Assembly: GCF_017591425.1 (NCBI RefSeq)
Contig: NW_024466413.1
Coordinates: 310,001 to 374,000, forward strand
Reading direction: 5' to 3'
DNA: 64,000 nucleotides
From: Ochotona curzoniae
Taxonomy: Eukaryota; Chordata; Mammalia; Lagomorpha; Ochotonidae
Part shown: positions 33,901 to 45,741 of the stretch, one piece after another
How the letters are laid out: each line of letters opens with the position of its first letter
How positions within the stretch are numbered: position 1 is the stretch's first letter
Program-made: the position numbers and the translations under genes
Notes under the pieces: generated by a model
Database searches by the model: none
What the model was told of the DNA's origin: nothing
Seen by the model: only the letters and a program-made list of their open reading frames with translations

Positions 33901-34579
33901 CGTGTGAGCAGCATATACGCATGCACATCCACTGACCGCCATGCACGCACCGTGCATCATGTGTGTGTGTCACCACATGCACTTGTGCTGAGGAGGAAGG
34001 TCAGCTCCGGCCCGTGTTCAGAGCTGCGCTTAGCTGACCCCACCCAGGTCAGAGGCAGGCCAGGGTGGCAGAGTTGGTGCCAGTGTCACACCACGTGCCA
34101 CAGCTGTTTGTGTGGAGCACAGCAGGAGCTTGTGGTGTGGCAGCAACCCTCCCGGGTTTCTGCTGAGCACAGTTCTTTCCCTCAGGACAAGACAAATAAT
34201 TGATCTTCCGTTTAATGGAGAATAAGTCGAGGCCCAGGAATGGAGTGGCCTGCCTGGCCTCGTCACTGGGGGAGCTGAGATGGCAACTTAGGTTTTAGTT
34301 ATGCCACAGGATGAATGGTCAGCTGGAAACATCCAGCTCGGGTGCTGTGGAGGAAGGCATGCGGGGCCCTACGGCATGAGCCCTGGACAGTCATTTGTCT
34401 GTCACTACCTGCCTCGCGGCCCCTCTGCCTTCTGGCAGGGATTCCAAGGCTGGGAGTGACGCAGGGACCTTCTGCCGTCTGGCCCATGTGACAGAAGCCG
34501 CTGGTGGAAGGAGCAGGGGAAGGGAGGCCCCCATCACTTCCCATCTTTGCAGCCTGTCCAGCAGCAAGAAGAGAAGTGG
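30922..34579. other. TRAPPC9: Intron with small local repeats
   Basis: Mostly unique. GCAGGGCTTACAGGGCCAAG is doubled at 31251-31300, and a three-copy repeat at 31371-31508 is listed separately. A GT/CA-rich stretch spans about 33780-33985. No exon was recognised. Confidence 0.5.
31371..31508 (+). repeat. Short tandem repeat, three imperfect copies
   Basis: CACACACGCTGCCCTG, then GGGCATCTGGAGGCTG, recurs three times with spacing of about 50-65 bp. The outer copies share GGTGGACTGT before the unit. Confidence 0.8.
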
Positions 34580-34739
34580 GCCAAGTGTCCCAATGCATGA
34601 AGGATTTTCCTGCAAGGTGCAGCGTGCTGAGCAAGGCTTGTGTGCAGGTGTGCAGCCGCTGGAGGTCATGGCCAGCAAGGTCACCAGTTCTCACCCAGTC
34701 GATCCTTAGGGGAGAAGCTGGGCTGGCCACGGCAGGGGA
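34580..34739 (+). repeat. 160-bp duplicated segment, copy 1
   Basis: It starts GCCAAGTGTCCCAATGCATG and ends GGCCACGGCAGGGGA. It matches 37657-37816 in direct orientation at 159 of 160 positions. It is not a recognised repeat family and has no target-site duplication or tail. Confidence 0.97.
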
Positions 34740-35737
34740 GCACCAGGATCCAGCCTAGCCCCAGGCCCCTTGCTCCATTTCCCTGTCTGTTTGATGAAAA
34801 CCCCGCCATTCTTGCGAGAAGGTGGGCGGGCTGCTAGAATATTAGCTGAGCTCAGATTGTGGCCTGGGCACTGCCAGCTTTTCATTTTCCTTAGTCAAAC
34901 AGGCAGTGTTGACTCAGTGCCGCCATCCACCGAGGACGTGCCATGGAGCCTAATTGATGTTCCCTCCTGGCTGCCCAGGGTGTCCCTGAACTGAGGACGC
35001 ATGCAGTGGCCCAGGTGCAGGCAGGAGGGGGCGCAGTTAAGGGAGGGTGTTGAGGTCCCTGCAGACATGTGACCCTTTGTCCTCAGGTGTGCGTGCGTGG
35101 CCTGGGCACAGACAGTCCACATCCCACCATCTACATCAGGGCCTTGATGGCACAGGCCCTTGTTTCTGGAAAGTTCTGTGCCTTCCTTCCTGCATCCTGT
35201 GTTGTTCTGGGCCCTGGGGGGTAGTGCCTGGATGACCGTGCCCTTGTGGACAGAGCCTGCTGGCCTCTGCTTGCTTGTGGCTGACAGAGGGTGGGACTGC
35301 TGCAAAGGCCTGTGTGTCAGCCCTTCCTTCTCGCAGGAAAGGCAGGGCATGCAGGGGGCAGGGCGCAGGGGGGGCAGGCGGAGGCCACAACTGAGGTGGG
35401 GCGTGTGTGCCTGAGATGAGCAGTGAGGATTTAACTGGGGGCATCCCAATGCTGGGAAGAGCAGAACCCGGGAGGTGGCAGCTGGGCCCTCCTAGCACAG
35501 ACAGCTGAGGAGGAAGTGGGCGGGGCGGAGTCCAGCCTGTGTCCTGGGTGACCCAGGAGGCCCCGTGGTGTGGCAGTGCTGGCGTCTGCCTGCGGGGAGA
35601 GCAGGCAGAGACCGTCTGCGCCCAGCCCGGGAGCGTTTGCTCAGCGAGGGAGTGGCTTACGCATGTTGAGTTGCTTATGAGGTCAGAGCCCCTCGTGTGA
35701 CTTGGTCATACTTCCTCCAGTGTTTCATTTTCTTTAC
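34740..35737. other. TRAPPC9: Intron, nothing recognised
   Basis: Unique-looking sequence, with the weak CTCF-like motif at 35021 listed separately. Confidence 0.55.
35021..35034 (+). promoter_or_regulatory. Weak CTCF-like motif
   Basis: GCAGGAGGGGGCGC matches 12 of 14 positions of the CTCF core, with mismatches at positions 1 and 5. It stands alone in CpG-poor intron, so confidence is low. Confidence 0.25.
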
Positions 35738-36026
35738 AAGACTTGTTTGTTTGTTTGAAAGGTAGAGAAGTGGAGAGAGAGAGAGAGACATCTTCTGTTT
35801 GCTGGTTCATTGCCCAAAGGCCCACAAGAGCCAGTGAAGTCTGGGAACTCCATTGGGCCTTCCGTGTGGGCAGCAGGGACCCACAGACGTGGGGTGTAAC
35901 TTGTTGTCTTCCTGGGTGTATTAGCTGGGGGCTGGATTGGAAGTAGGGCAGATGGGAATTGGACTGGCAGTTAGGTGGGGGTGGCAGGCCTTCCCAGCAG
36001 CAGCTTAACACACTGAACCGTAACAG
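35738..36026 (-). mobile_element. CSINE-type SINE, diverged
   Basis: Reversed tail CAAGACTTGTTTGTTTGTTTG, the GAGAGAGAGAGACATCTTC stretch and GGGGGCTGGATTGGAAG. The reversed head at the right end is eroded. Confidence 0.75.
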
Positions 36027-37656
36027 AAGCCTCTCTGGATTAAGTTAGAGGCAAGGTTGGAATTTTAAATAGTAGCACATTGCACATCTGTACCTTCCCT
36101 CCCACCCCACCCCCCACATATGCATTTACAGACTCATGTGAGTGCGCACGCGCGCACTCACACACTTGTTGATGCACCATTTGGAAGTCGTGTTTCAGAA
36201 TTGATAGTATTTCCTAAGTGTGTTCTCATACAGTCCTCAGACAGACATTCTCCCAAAGGCTGCTGATGCGTGCTGCACATTCAGGCTTCCCCTGTCACCG
36301 AGAGATCCTGATTTACTGCTGCTTGTTTCTTAGGCAACCTGGGCACTTGTTTGTTTTCAGTCTCTCTCTCTGTTTTGACTCATGGGTGGGCGAGACTTTG
36401 GGAGGACACGTGACCACCCCAGGCTGAGGGCCTGTCCATGGCAGGACGGCAGGGGTGGCAGCGTTTCCCCTCCCTCCGTGATGGGGCTTTTGTGACTAGT
36501 AAACGCTGGATGAGAACCCAGGCCTTGGCCCTGGCCCTTGCCACCGGTTCCTCCCCTGACTAGGGGCTCCTCAGTGGAGAGTCACATCTAGTGGTCTGGT
36601 TATGTCTGATTCTAAAACTGGGCAGCTGAGAGTGAGTGTGTGCTCCTGGGCATCAGGAGGAAGGGTCCGCCTCTGGCCCCGCCTTCCTGAAGGGTCTCAG
36701 GCATCTTCAGGTGGGTGTGCACTGCGCAGTGTGAGTGTCCTTAGCGTTGCCTCATCTCATGCTGGTGTCCTGCCCCGGGACCCTGAGGGTGAGCTGGGCT
36801 TCCATCGTAAGCCCTCCTGCTGGGCTCCTGGGTGTCGCCAGGACTGGGACCTTGTGGAACAGGCAGAGTGGGTAGGAGTTCAGAGAAGTCTGCGTGGGCA
36901 TTGCTGCTGGCCATGTGTTCATGTGTTGAGAATTCACGGTGCCCAACATGGCTCAAACCACACATGCCCCTTCTATCACCCGTCAGTTCTTAGAAGGGAG
37001 GTGGCACGGGCTAGGTGCAGCTTTCTGCCGTCTGAGAGCCTCCCGCCGGCATGGACAGCCTCGGGTCAGACCTCTCCCCGGAATGTTCAGTGAAGATTAG
37101 GGATGAAGTCTAGTACGGTCCATGGTTTAACAACCAGAATGCGGGTTCTGAATTTAAATACGGCTGACATTTTCACGACTTAACTCCTGGGCACACAGAC
37201 ACCCGGTTCTTAAGCTTCCTTACTTACTGAAAGCGGGGAAATAATAATCTACTCTTTGCATTTGATAATTGGATGTAATTATATGTAAATATTGTGTATC
37301 TCATTATGTTTGGGAAATTTACATCCCTCAGGGAAGCCCTTAGGATCCTGGAACTCCTCCTGCTGTTTATCCAGTAAACTGCCAGCTCCCCTAGGCAGGA
37401 GGCTGCTGTTTATTCCAACCTCATTAAGAAGAAAGTGTCTGCTTCTGCACTAAGCCTTTCTAGTTCTCGGAGTCAGTGCACCCCGTGTCTCAGTCCTGGT
37501 GGGCAGGCCACATGGCTCACACCTGTCCCGGTGGCAGAGGGCAGTGCTTTTGAGGCTGGGGCCTCCAGGAATGCAGTAACATCAGGGAGGGAGCGTGGGC
37601 TCACCCATGGGCTGGGTGGGCATCCTGGAACGCAGGTTGGAGCGCCTCTTTCCATA
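36027..37656. other. TRAPPC9: Intron, nothing recognised
   Basis: Unique-looking. A short alternating purine-pyrimidine stretch (GTGCGCACGCGCGCACTCAC) at about 36142-36161 could adopt Z-DNA. Confidence 0.5.
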
Positions 37657-37816
37657 GCCAAGTGTCCCAATGCATGAAGGATTTTCCTGCAAGGTGCAGC
37701 GTGCTGAGCAAGGCTTGTGTGCAGGTGTGCAGCCGCTGGAGGTCATGGCCAGCAAGGTCACCAGTTCTCACCTAGTCGATCCTTAGGGGAGAAGCTGGGC
37801 TGGCCACGGCAGGGGA
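37657..37816 (+). repeat. 160-bp duplicated segment, copy 2
   Basis: Identical to 34580-34739 except that CACCCAGTC there reads CACCTAGTC here. The offset is 3077 bp. Flanks on both sides are unrelated to those of copy 1. Confidence 0.97.
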
Positions 37817-38039
37817 TTTCTGCGTTCTGTTATGTGCTGCGGGGTCCCTGGGCAGTGTTACCTGCCAGAATTGGCCAAGAGAGGGAAGTGTGCACATCAA
37901 TAGTGTCACGCTCCCATTTGCTGCACAGACATTGAGAAACTGCATCCTAATTAGAAACAAGGTGAACACTTGATCCGTGCCGAGGCTGATGTTAGGTGAC
38001 AAACGTTTCAGAAAATGAACAAATTAAAAATTAATTCTT

Positions 38040-38367
38040 GGGCCCAGGGCAGTGGACTAGCAGTTAAAGTCCTGCCTTGAAAATGCTGGAATACAATATG
38101 GGTGTCAGTTTAATCTCAGTGGCCCCGCTTCCCATCCAGCTCCCTGCTTGTCGGCTGGGAGAGCAGTTGAGGACGGCCCAAAGCCTTGGGACCCTGAACC
38201 TGAATGGGAGACCTACAGGAGCTCCTGGCTCCTGGCTTCGGATCGGCTCAGCTCCGGCCGTTATGGCAACTTGGAGAGTGAGTCATTGGATGGAAGATTT
38301 CATCTCCGTCTCTCCTCCTCTCTGTGTATCTGACCTTGCAATAAAAATAAATAAATCTTTTTAAAAA
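38040..38367 (+). mobile_element. Young CSINE-type SINE
   Basis: Head GGGCCCAGGGCAGTGGACTA, then GAGCAGTTGAGGACGGCCC, GGCTCCTGGCTTCGGATCGG, and a tail CAATAAAAATAAATAAATC. Confidence 0.93.
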
Positions 38368-38631
38368 GTCTGAATACCAATAAAGTCGATAATCTGGCAG
38401 ACAGGCAGAGACACACATGCACAGACTCATGCACACATGCTGTCATACCACACACACATAAATACACATGGTGCTCACATGTCATGGCACACCATGTCAG
38501 TATCAAGAATGAGAAGAACCCCTTCCAGACCACACAGACCTGAAACGGGTAATCAAGTAATTTGAGTAGTAGTATGTCCATAAATTTGATAAGTTGTACA
38601 TTTCCTTGAATTGATTTTGTAGTCTTTTTTC
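38368..38631. repeat. CA-rich stretch in short intron gap
   Basis: ACACACATGCACAGACTCATG and CCACACACACATAAATACAC at 38410-38470 form a degenerate CA repeat. The rest is unique. Confidence 0.5.
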
Positions 38632-38906
38632 CTTTTTAAAAAAGATTGTTTATTTGTTTACTTGTGTGAAATGTGCGGAGTTCAGAGAGAGAAGGAGAGC
38701 GCCTTCATCTATTAGTTTACTCCCCACTGGCTGTAACACCCAGAGCTGGGGTCTCCCACATGGGAGCAGGGGGCCCAGCACGCAGGCCCTCTTCCACAGC
38801 AGGGAAGCAGCTGGTTTGCAAACAAAAAGCTGGAACTCCAACTGGTGCCTGTATGGGATGTCAGCCTTGCAAGTGGCTGCTTAATCTGTGCCACAACTCT
38901 AGCCCC
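38632..38906 (-). mobile_element. CSINE-type SINE, older
   Basis: Reversed tail TTTTTAAAAAAGATTGTTTAT, GGTCTCCCACATGGGAGCAG, and the reversed head ending CACAACTCTAGCCCC. Confidence 0.85.
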
Positions 38907-38928
38907 TACATTTTTTTAAATTCTTTGT

Positions 38929-39260
38929 TTTTTAAAGATTTATTTATTTTTATTGCAAAGTCAGATATATACAGAGAGGAGGAGAGACAGAGAGAAATAC
39001 CTTCTGTCTGGTGACTCACTCCCTAAGTGAGCACAATAGCCGGTGCTGCGCCACTCCGAAGCCAGGAGTCTGGAACTTCCTCCAGGTCTGCCACATGGGT
39101 GCAGGAACCCAGGACTTTGGGCCGTCCTCGACTGCTTTCTCAGGCCACAAGCAGGGAGCTGGATGGGAAGTGGAGCTGCTGGGATTAGAACCTGTGCCCA
39201 TATGGGATCCCGGGATGTTCAAGGTGAGGACTTTAGTAGCTAGGCCACGCCACTGGGCCC
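38929..39260 (-). mobile_element. Young full-length CSINE-type SINE
   Basis: Reversed tail TTTTTTAAAGATTTATTTATT, GCAAAGTCAGATATATACAG, GGGAGCTGGATGGGAAGTGG, and the reversed head ending CGCCACTGGGCCC. It follows another minus-strand SINE after about 20 bp. Confidence 0.93.
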
Positions 39261-41070
39261 TTTTTAAAAATTCTTAACACTATTGGTGTTTCTTTGAATG
39301 TTGAGTGCTTCCGGAGTCTTTGCTGAGCTCTCTCTCCCCATCCTGAGCTTGCACAAGGAGTCTTGTCGGTTTTTCCCAGAAGTCTCTGTGTTTATGCCAA
39401 GTGTTTAAATGTATAGCCAATAGGGACATGATCTGTGTGTGTGGTCCGGGGTCAGGCTGATGCGTCTCTCTAGACTTAGCCAGTCGTCCAGAAGGCTAAT
39501 TTGATCATTGAATCGCCTTAGCCTTTGGTCAAAAACCAATTACCTTTATCAGTGTGGGTTTATTTTTGGATTCTTTGTTCTCATCCATTGATTTCTTAGC
39601 TGTAGTCAGTGCACTAGGCTGACTCTCTCTTTTTTTTTTTTAAACAAAGTCTAGATAAAAGAAATGAGAAAGTCGCAAGACTTGTCTCTATCTGGAGACA
39701 TGAATTTGTAGAGGAGTAATCTCTTTAATACGTATGTAAGCTTCCTGCCATATGAAATAAGGAGACTGATAGATCAGTAACAAAAACCAGATGATAATCC
39801 ACATTCCCATTCACAAAATGGCCTGAGCATATGAACAGACGTTCAAGTTTCTCGATAGAAAAATGTAGGGTTTTTTTTTTTATTATTATTACTTTTAAAT
39901 CCAGCAGTAGACAACACAGCCTGCTTTCAGGGCTTTGAGAAGTGTTGTTAATCATTGCGTGGAGCTTTTGAAGCTAGTGAGTTTTCACTGAAGGATGTTT
40001 TGGTAGAAACTGCCATTATGAGTAAATTTACTTCTTGACCCATTAGTTTCCCTCTTTGGAAACTAATTTTTCCAAAGAGAAACTGAGGGGCAATGGCTAG
40101 GATGCGTTACTGCCTCTTGTGACAATGTCTGCAGGCGGGATTCACCAACCAACCAACACTAAGCAAAGCCAGACTAACCAAGCAGCATCTAAGAGACTCG
40201 AGCAGAAGCACCGTGTGTGGTCACAGGCCACGCGTGTCTGCAGGTGACCTGCAAATGTTCTGCAGTGGAATCTCAGCTCTGAGGCTTCATGTTAGGCAGG
40301 CGGCTCTTTGCGGTTAACATGGCCAGGGTTGGGAGGAAGGAAGCTGAGAATTTGTGAGTTTTTTGGCAGCTGACTAAAGCTCGTGTGTGTGGTTTTTCTG
40401 GGTGAGGTGGGAGGGGACTTTGGCCAGGCAGGGAGCCAGCCAGGCACACGCTGTAGCGCTTCCTGGCGTTTACATGTGAAGCCATCGTGGAGCCACGGGT
40501 GTGAGTACAAGTGTGGTGAGCCCCAGAGCTGAGTGTGAGCGTTTCCTGCAGCCCAGGTTGGGGAACGGCCCATTTTCCCCTGGGGGAGTCACTGGGCAGG
40601 CTTCCTAGAGGAGGTGATGTTTGGCTGGGGAGTAAGGAGATTTGGGTTGTAGCTCTCTTTGCTGCAGCTGGCAGTCAGGGGCCCCCTTACGCTTTGCAGG
40701 GTCCTGCTTGGCATCTCGCAGTCCTGGTGCTGTCTCTGTCTTGGGCTCCTGGCTGCTGCCGCACGTCATGGATGCAGTGCTGGAATTGGAGTGGTTGGGC
40801 AGCTGCCAGGTGCCATCATCTCTGAGGAGGGACTTGGGTGGACTCTGAAAGGCTGATGACCTGGAGAGTGGGTAGGCCTTTCTTTAGGAAACTGCTGAGC
40901 TGGGAGTGTGCCCCCACCCTGTGCTCCAAGGAACCCCTTCCACGTCATATCAGAGCGGAGGACTCAGTTGTTGTTGTCAGATGTTGGATGTCATGTCTGA
41001 ATGCACGTGGGAGTGATTTTTACGTTTTTTCATTTTAGTGGCCTTCCTTGTATTAGGAGTCTTGGGGACG
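39261..41070. other. TRAPPC9: Intron with a hairpin
   Basis: Unique-looking, AT-rich to about 40080. An imperfect inverted repeat at 40045-40084 is listed separately. No gene was seen. Confidence 0.5.
40045..40084. repeat. Short inverted repeat
   Basis: AGTTTCCCTCTTTGGAAA (40045-40062) pairs with TTTCCAAAGAGAAACT (40069-40084), leaving two bulged bases and a six-base loop. It could be a stem-loop or a relic of a small DNA transposon. Confidence 0.75.
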
Positions 41071-41360
41071 GGCAGGTGCTGTGATATGGTAAGGCTAACC
41101 CTCCACTTGCAGTGCTGGTGTCTCAGATGCCGGTTCAAGACTTGGCTGCTCCACTTGTGCCCTGACTCCCTGCAGATACGCCTGGGACAGCAGCAGCAAC
41201 ACAAGTCCTCGGGCCCCTGCAGCATGTGGCAACCCGGAGGAGGCTCCTGGCGTTGGACTAGCCCAGCTCTGACTACGGTGGCCATTTGGCCATTTCCCTC
41301 TCTTTGTCCTTCTCATTCTGTAAACCTGCCTTTCAAATAAAAATAAGTAAATATTAGAAG
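41071..41360 (+). mobile_element. CSINE-type SINE, diverged
   Basis: Head GGCAGGTGCTGTGATATGG, GATGCCGGTTCAAGACTTGG, and a tail GCCTTTCAAATAAAAATAAG. Confidence 0.85.
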
Positions 41361-42416
41361 AAATTTAAAATAGAAACATTGGGGCATTCAGCGAGTAACA
41401 CAGGTTAACAGCAGCCATTGGCCTCAAAACCTCATACAGTGTCCAGCACAACAGGCAGGGTTGGAGGGACAGACAGCGAGCGTGATTCGGCCAAGGTTAC
41501 ATCGCCACCGCCTCCGAACTGCACCGTTTCCAGAGGTTTCATGTCCTCGCCAGTCCCACGTGCACACAAGCCTGCTCTGTGGCCTGCTCCTGTGTGTGTA
41601 CAGTCAGCTCCGGCTGCTCACTCCACGTGGGCTGTCCACACCGCCTGGCCTGGCAAGCTGGGCCATGCACCTGCCCCCTTGCTGGCCAGTCTCCTGCCCA
41701 GCCTGGGGTCCTCTCCGGTCACCTGAGGGTGGAGCTTCCCTGGCCTTGACGCGCGCAGGTATCTGTGCACATTCCTGTGTGTCTGGATTCCTTCCGTCAC
41801 TGTCAGATTCCTCTGCTGATCTGTGGTCACACCTCTGCATGGCCTTGGGCATTATTTCACGTTTGGGATGGTTATGAATAAAGTCTCAATGGGCGTCAAT
41901 AGTTACGTCTCTGTCTGCTTTTCTTGGTAGGGGTCATGTTGCTGAGTGGTGTGTTAATACTAGGTTTCAGTTACTAAGGAATTTGCGAACTGGTTTGCAG
42001 AGCGACTGTATTCTTTCACACTGACGTCAACAATGTGTGATCAGTCTGGTAGATTTCTTAAGATTAAAAAAAATATTTGACACTCCTTTACAACATGCGT
42101 GCCTTTCTGGTCTTGAACTGGCTGCGAGGTGCGATGCTGGACAGGTGCAGTGACGGCCACATGCTGGGCTGCAGCTGGGAAGCATTCGGCTGTTCACTGG
42201 GAAGGTGGCACACCTGGTGTACTGAGTTTAAGAAAACTCATCAGTGGGATTTGGGTTTTGGGTTTTGTCTTGTGCTTTTCCTGAAACCACTGATCATGTG
42301 ACTTCCTGTCATTCTCACCTATCAGTGGTCTGTTAAGATGGGGAGGAAATAAGCTGAGTTTTGAAGGTTAAGCTAGCCTTGCATTGCTGAGACAGAGCTC
42401 ACCCAGTGATGCAGTG
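41361..42416. other. TRAPPC9: Intron, nothing recognised
   Basis: Unique-looking sequence leading into the 39-bp minisatellite. Confidence 0.55.
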
Positions 42417-42419
42417 TCC

Positions 42420-42892
42420 GATACACTCCTGGATTGGATCCGCAGGCAGCGTGGATCCGTTACACTCCTGGATTGGATTCACAGGCAGTGTGGATCCGTT
42501 ACACTCCTGGATTGGATTCACAGGCAGTGTGGATCCGTTACACTCCTGGATTGGATCCGTAGGCAGCATGGATCCGTTACACTCCTGGATTGGATCCGCA
42601 GGCGGTGTGTGGATCCGTTACACTCCTGGATTGGATTCGCAGGCGGTGTGGATCCGTTACACTCCTGGATTTGCAGGCGGTGTGTGGATCCGTTACACTC
42701 CTGGATTGGATCCGCAGGCAGTGTGGATCCAATGTGCTCCTGGATTGAATCTGCAGGCAGTGTGGATCCGTTACACTCCTGGATTGGATCCGCAGGCAGT
42801 GTGGATCCGTTACACTCCTGGATTGGATTCGCAGGCAGCGTGGATCCGTTACACTCCTGGATTGGATTTGCAGGCAGTGTGTGGATCTGTAA
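42420..42892 (+). repeat. 39-bp minisatellite, 12 copies
   Basis: Unit: GTGGATCCGTTACACTCC, then TGGATTGGATTCGCAGGCA. Twelve copies of CTCCTGGATT are present, with changes mainly at the TCCGC/TTCAC/TTCGC position. One unit near 42661 is deleted by about 9 bp, and the copy at 42731 is diverged (AATGTGCTCC). Open frames on both strands are by-products of a unit length divisible by three. Confidence 0.96.
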
Positions 42893-45701
42893 GGGGCTTT
42901 TTCAGTAGTTTCCATGTGAGCTCTTGGTATGATTTTCATCATTTGGGTGGATGTGGATAGCAAGAGTGGGGAGGCTTTTCCGCTGTTCCTCTTCTCTCCG
43001 TGGATGACTAAGAAGGTTCAGTCTCTGAAAGTAAATGTCAGGCCGAATCCAGTGGGAGATAACTGAGCCAGGGTCTGCCTGGAGGGGCAGGTCCTCGGGT
43101 AGGTCCCTGCCCCTCAAGTGGCAGGGGGTTCAGCTAACTTCCTGTGGGTCCTCCACCTGCTGGGCACCATGTGCATGCCCACTGCAGCTGGGCTGTAGAG
43201 TCCACGGGCTCGACATTGCCCACACTGCTTCTCTGACAGCCCTTTAAGGTCTAGAATGGACACTGACGCTCACGCTCCCTTCCTGACACCAATGGCCAGT
43301 CACTCTTCTTTTTTCGCTTTGTCAGATGACCTTAGAAAATCATCACACTTTTTGAAATGTCCAGGAAGCCATTTGCAGCTTATTCGGTTTCTCTGCTGGG
43401 TCCACTTTTGAGTTAGCAGTTGGTTGCCCCCATCCTCCTTGCCTGTTTGTTTTTCCTCCTTATCCAGCTCCTGCCCATATGTTCACTGGCCCACATCCTG
43501 CCACAGCCTAACACACTTGACTGTGAGGTCACATGTCACCATTTCTCAGAGGTTGCTGGGCTTGCCTCCCCTTGCTTGTGCACCACGAGGGCAGCAGTGT
43601 GTCTGCTTCCCCTCATTTATCTGCTCCATGCCTGGCCTCTGGGGGACACCCCTCTGGACTGGTGAGTGCGTCCTGGGAAGGCTAGTCTCAGGAGTGGCAT
43701 GAATGATAGGGGAGTGGGCTGTGCAGCGCTGGGGCTCTGCACTCGCTCCCTGGCTGGGTTTCTTCCTGGGCATGGCCTAGACCAGTTCCCTGACCATCCA
43801 GGGCCTTGCTAATGAAGACAGCACAGGTTTCTGCATCAGGCACCTAGAGGCACTGGCCAGGAAGGGACTAGGGAGAACCTTTCGTTTCATCTTGAACAGT
43901 AAGTTGTAGGATGCCTGGGAAACACATGTTTTGCTTTTGGTTTCTTGCTTATTGCCAACGTCTGTGTTGGGCTTCTCTTAAAGTAAGGGCTCTCATGGAG
44001 ATTTACCCTTCCCACCACTCTCTGATCAGGACCAACACCTGGACACCTTGTGTCTTGTGCCTTAGCAACCCATTTGGTGGTTTTAATTAGAATATTCTAA
44101 TGTCATCAGGCTGGGAAGGATTCTTCTTCTTTGTCATCGTCGTCATCATCGTCATTGTCTTCTTGTTCTTCTTCTTTTAATTGGAGGAAAAGCAGTAATG
44201 CTATTTCATAAAGCCTTTTCTGCACTTGGTTTTCTTCAACCAGACAGCTCTTTCCCCACAATTAGCGCCTTCATGAACTCTCTATGGAGCAACAGAGCAC
44301 AGATCGTTTCTGCTTTGCTGCATGGTACCTGACAGTTGGCTGTCTTGGAGCGGGGTTTTGCTCATCCCCTTGGTGATTTTACCTCCCTGATTCTCTGAAC
44401 ATGACTTCTCAGTTGATCCTAAGAGCAAAAAATAAAGTAAAAAAAACTAGCCCGCCGTTGGCTGCGAGTGCACGGGTCTTATAGATGTAGACTCTTCATG
44501 GTCATTGCCTAGAGTCTGGTTTTTGTCCTGGGTACTCATTGCACCTGCACTTTGGGGCTGGTGGGCTGGTGTGGTGTTGGTGTTGGGGGGTGGTGTGGCT
44601 GTGCCTGTCCGAGTATATATTGATTTATCCGTCTCCTTAGTACCTGAACATTCATGGAGCTTTCTGAGAATCAGAGTCTCATCTTCATTTCACACCAAGC
44701 ATAGCTCCCTGGGAAGTCTGCAAAGACACGGGAAAGAGCAGATGGAGCTGGGTGTGTAGCTGTGGGGCTATGGCGTAGGAGTGGGCAGCTCTCACCTCTG
44801 GAGTTGCCAGTGGCTGGGGGAATGCATTGTGAAGCCAGGGAACCGTGGGGGCCTGGGGTTGGGGGTTCCTGGCCCCAGCTCTCAGCAGCGGCTCCAGTGG
44901 CTTCACGCCCTTGCCTCCTCTGTCCTTGTGACTCTTCCTGGGTGTCTCTTGGGCTGGTGGCAGGGCCAGGCTGGGTCCCTACTGTTCTCATGCTTCTGAG
45001 TGTTGATGTGAGCAACTTCCGGCCTGTCCAGTCACAGGACATCCCTGCCGGTGTTTGTGTAGAGCCCTGGCTCAGGACTCACTCTATCACCAGAGGGCAA
45101 GTGTCCCTGTGTGTGCGACACCATGGGCCCTGAACCCCTCCTTGTGCATCCTGCGGCACAACTTCACAGGAGGAAGGGGGTGTGGGGAGGAAGGGCTGTG
45201 ATGGGATCCAGACCTGTGTTACTAAGGAGTACTCTGCTTCCCTGCCCTCCTGCCAGGCCTGTGTGGGTACTGGGTGGGGAGAGTGACGGAGAAGAGCCTG
45301 GGACTGGGTGGGAACTGCATTCTGCCTGGGCCCCAGGTGTTCTCCCAGCCCAGCTGTGGGTCATTCCTTGCATCACAGCCACCCACAGCCTCCTGCCGCT
45401 GCTTGTTGGGTGGTGTCCCCCGAATCTGCAACTGGAAGGCCTTAGCTGCCTATAACTGTGGATTTGGGATTGGACAGCTCATCTGGCCCTACTTGATCTA
45501 GGTGCAGATGAGGTCTGTCTTGTCTCTGCTCAGCTCACCTCGGGGTCCTGTCCGCCTGCACATCGGGGCTGGGCATCGCCATGTGGACACTGGGGTGGCA
45601 CAGGGAAGGAGGTGTGACTCTGCCCCCTCCCCACCGCCGGGTGTGGCGGGAGGGGGCTGTGTGCTTGGAGTGTTTCTTGGGAAGCCTGCCCCCTGCAGGA
45701 C
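42893..45701. other. TRAPPC9: Intron before the exon
   Basis: Unique-looking sequence. A run of TTC/GTC/ATC triplets lies at 44126-44178. An A-rich AATAAAGTAAAAAAAACT lies near 44430. No further exon was recognised. Confidence 0.55.
44126..44178 (+). repeat. Impure trinucleotide tract
   Basis: TTCTTCTTC, GTCATCGTCGTCATCATCG and TTCTTCTTC words run together. No long pure array is present. Confidence 0.8.
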
Positions 45702-45741
45702 ACTAACTCACCACTGTTTTTATCTTTCCATGTCTTCCCAG
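45702..45741 (+). promoter_or_regulatory. TRAPPC9: Branch site, polypyrimidine tract and 3' splice acceptor of the TRAPPC9 exon
   Basis: ACTAAC at 45702-45707 matches the mammalian branch consensus. Its likely branch adenosine at 45706 lies about 36 nt before the exon, the usual distance. A T-rich tract with few purines follows (45714-45739) and ends in CAG at 45739-45741. These elements decide the exon start at 45742. Confidence 0.85.

Larger units (their letters stand above)
1..45741 (+). other. TRAPPC9: TRAPPC9 intron upstream of the exon (5' end outside the window)
   Basis: The first TRAPPC9 exon seen is at 45742, so all DNA to its left is the preceding intron, at least 45.7 kb long. In human the corresponding intron is very large and hosts PEG13. 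No other exon with family resemblance and matching splice sites was found on either strand. The repeats and the CpG island it contains are listed separately. Confidence 0.8.

Noticed and set aside
42406..42963. Repetitive HSWIG/RYTPGLD open frames, and the idea of a CRISPR-like array
   Set aside because: The units are contiguous with no unique spacers, in a mammalian genome. The reading frames are a by-product of a 39-bp period.
45502..45741. Extending the TRAPPC9 exon upstream to an ATG at 45502
   Set aside because: The acceptor with its branch site defines the exon start. The upstream residues do not resemble TRAPPC9.
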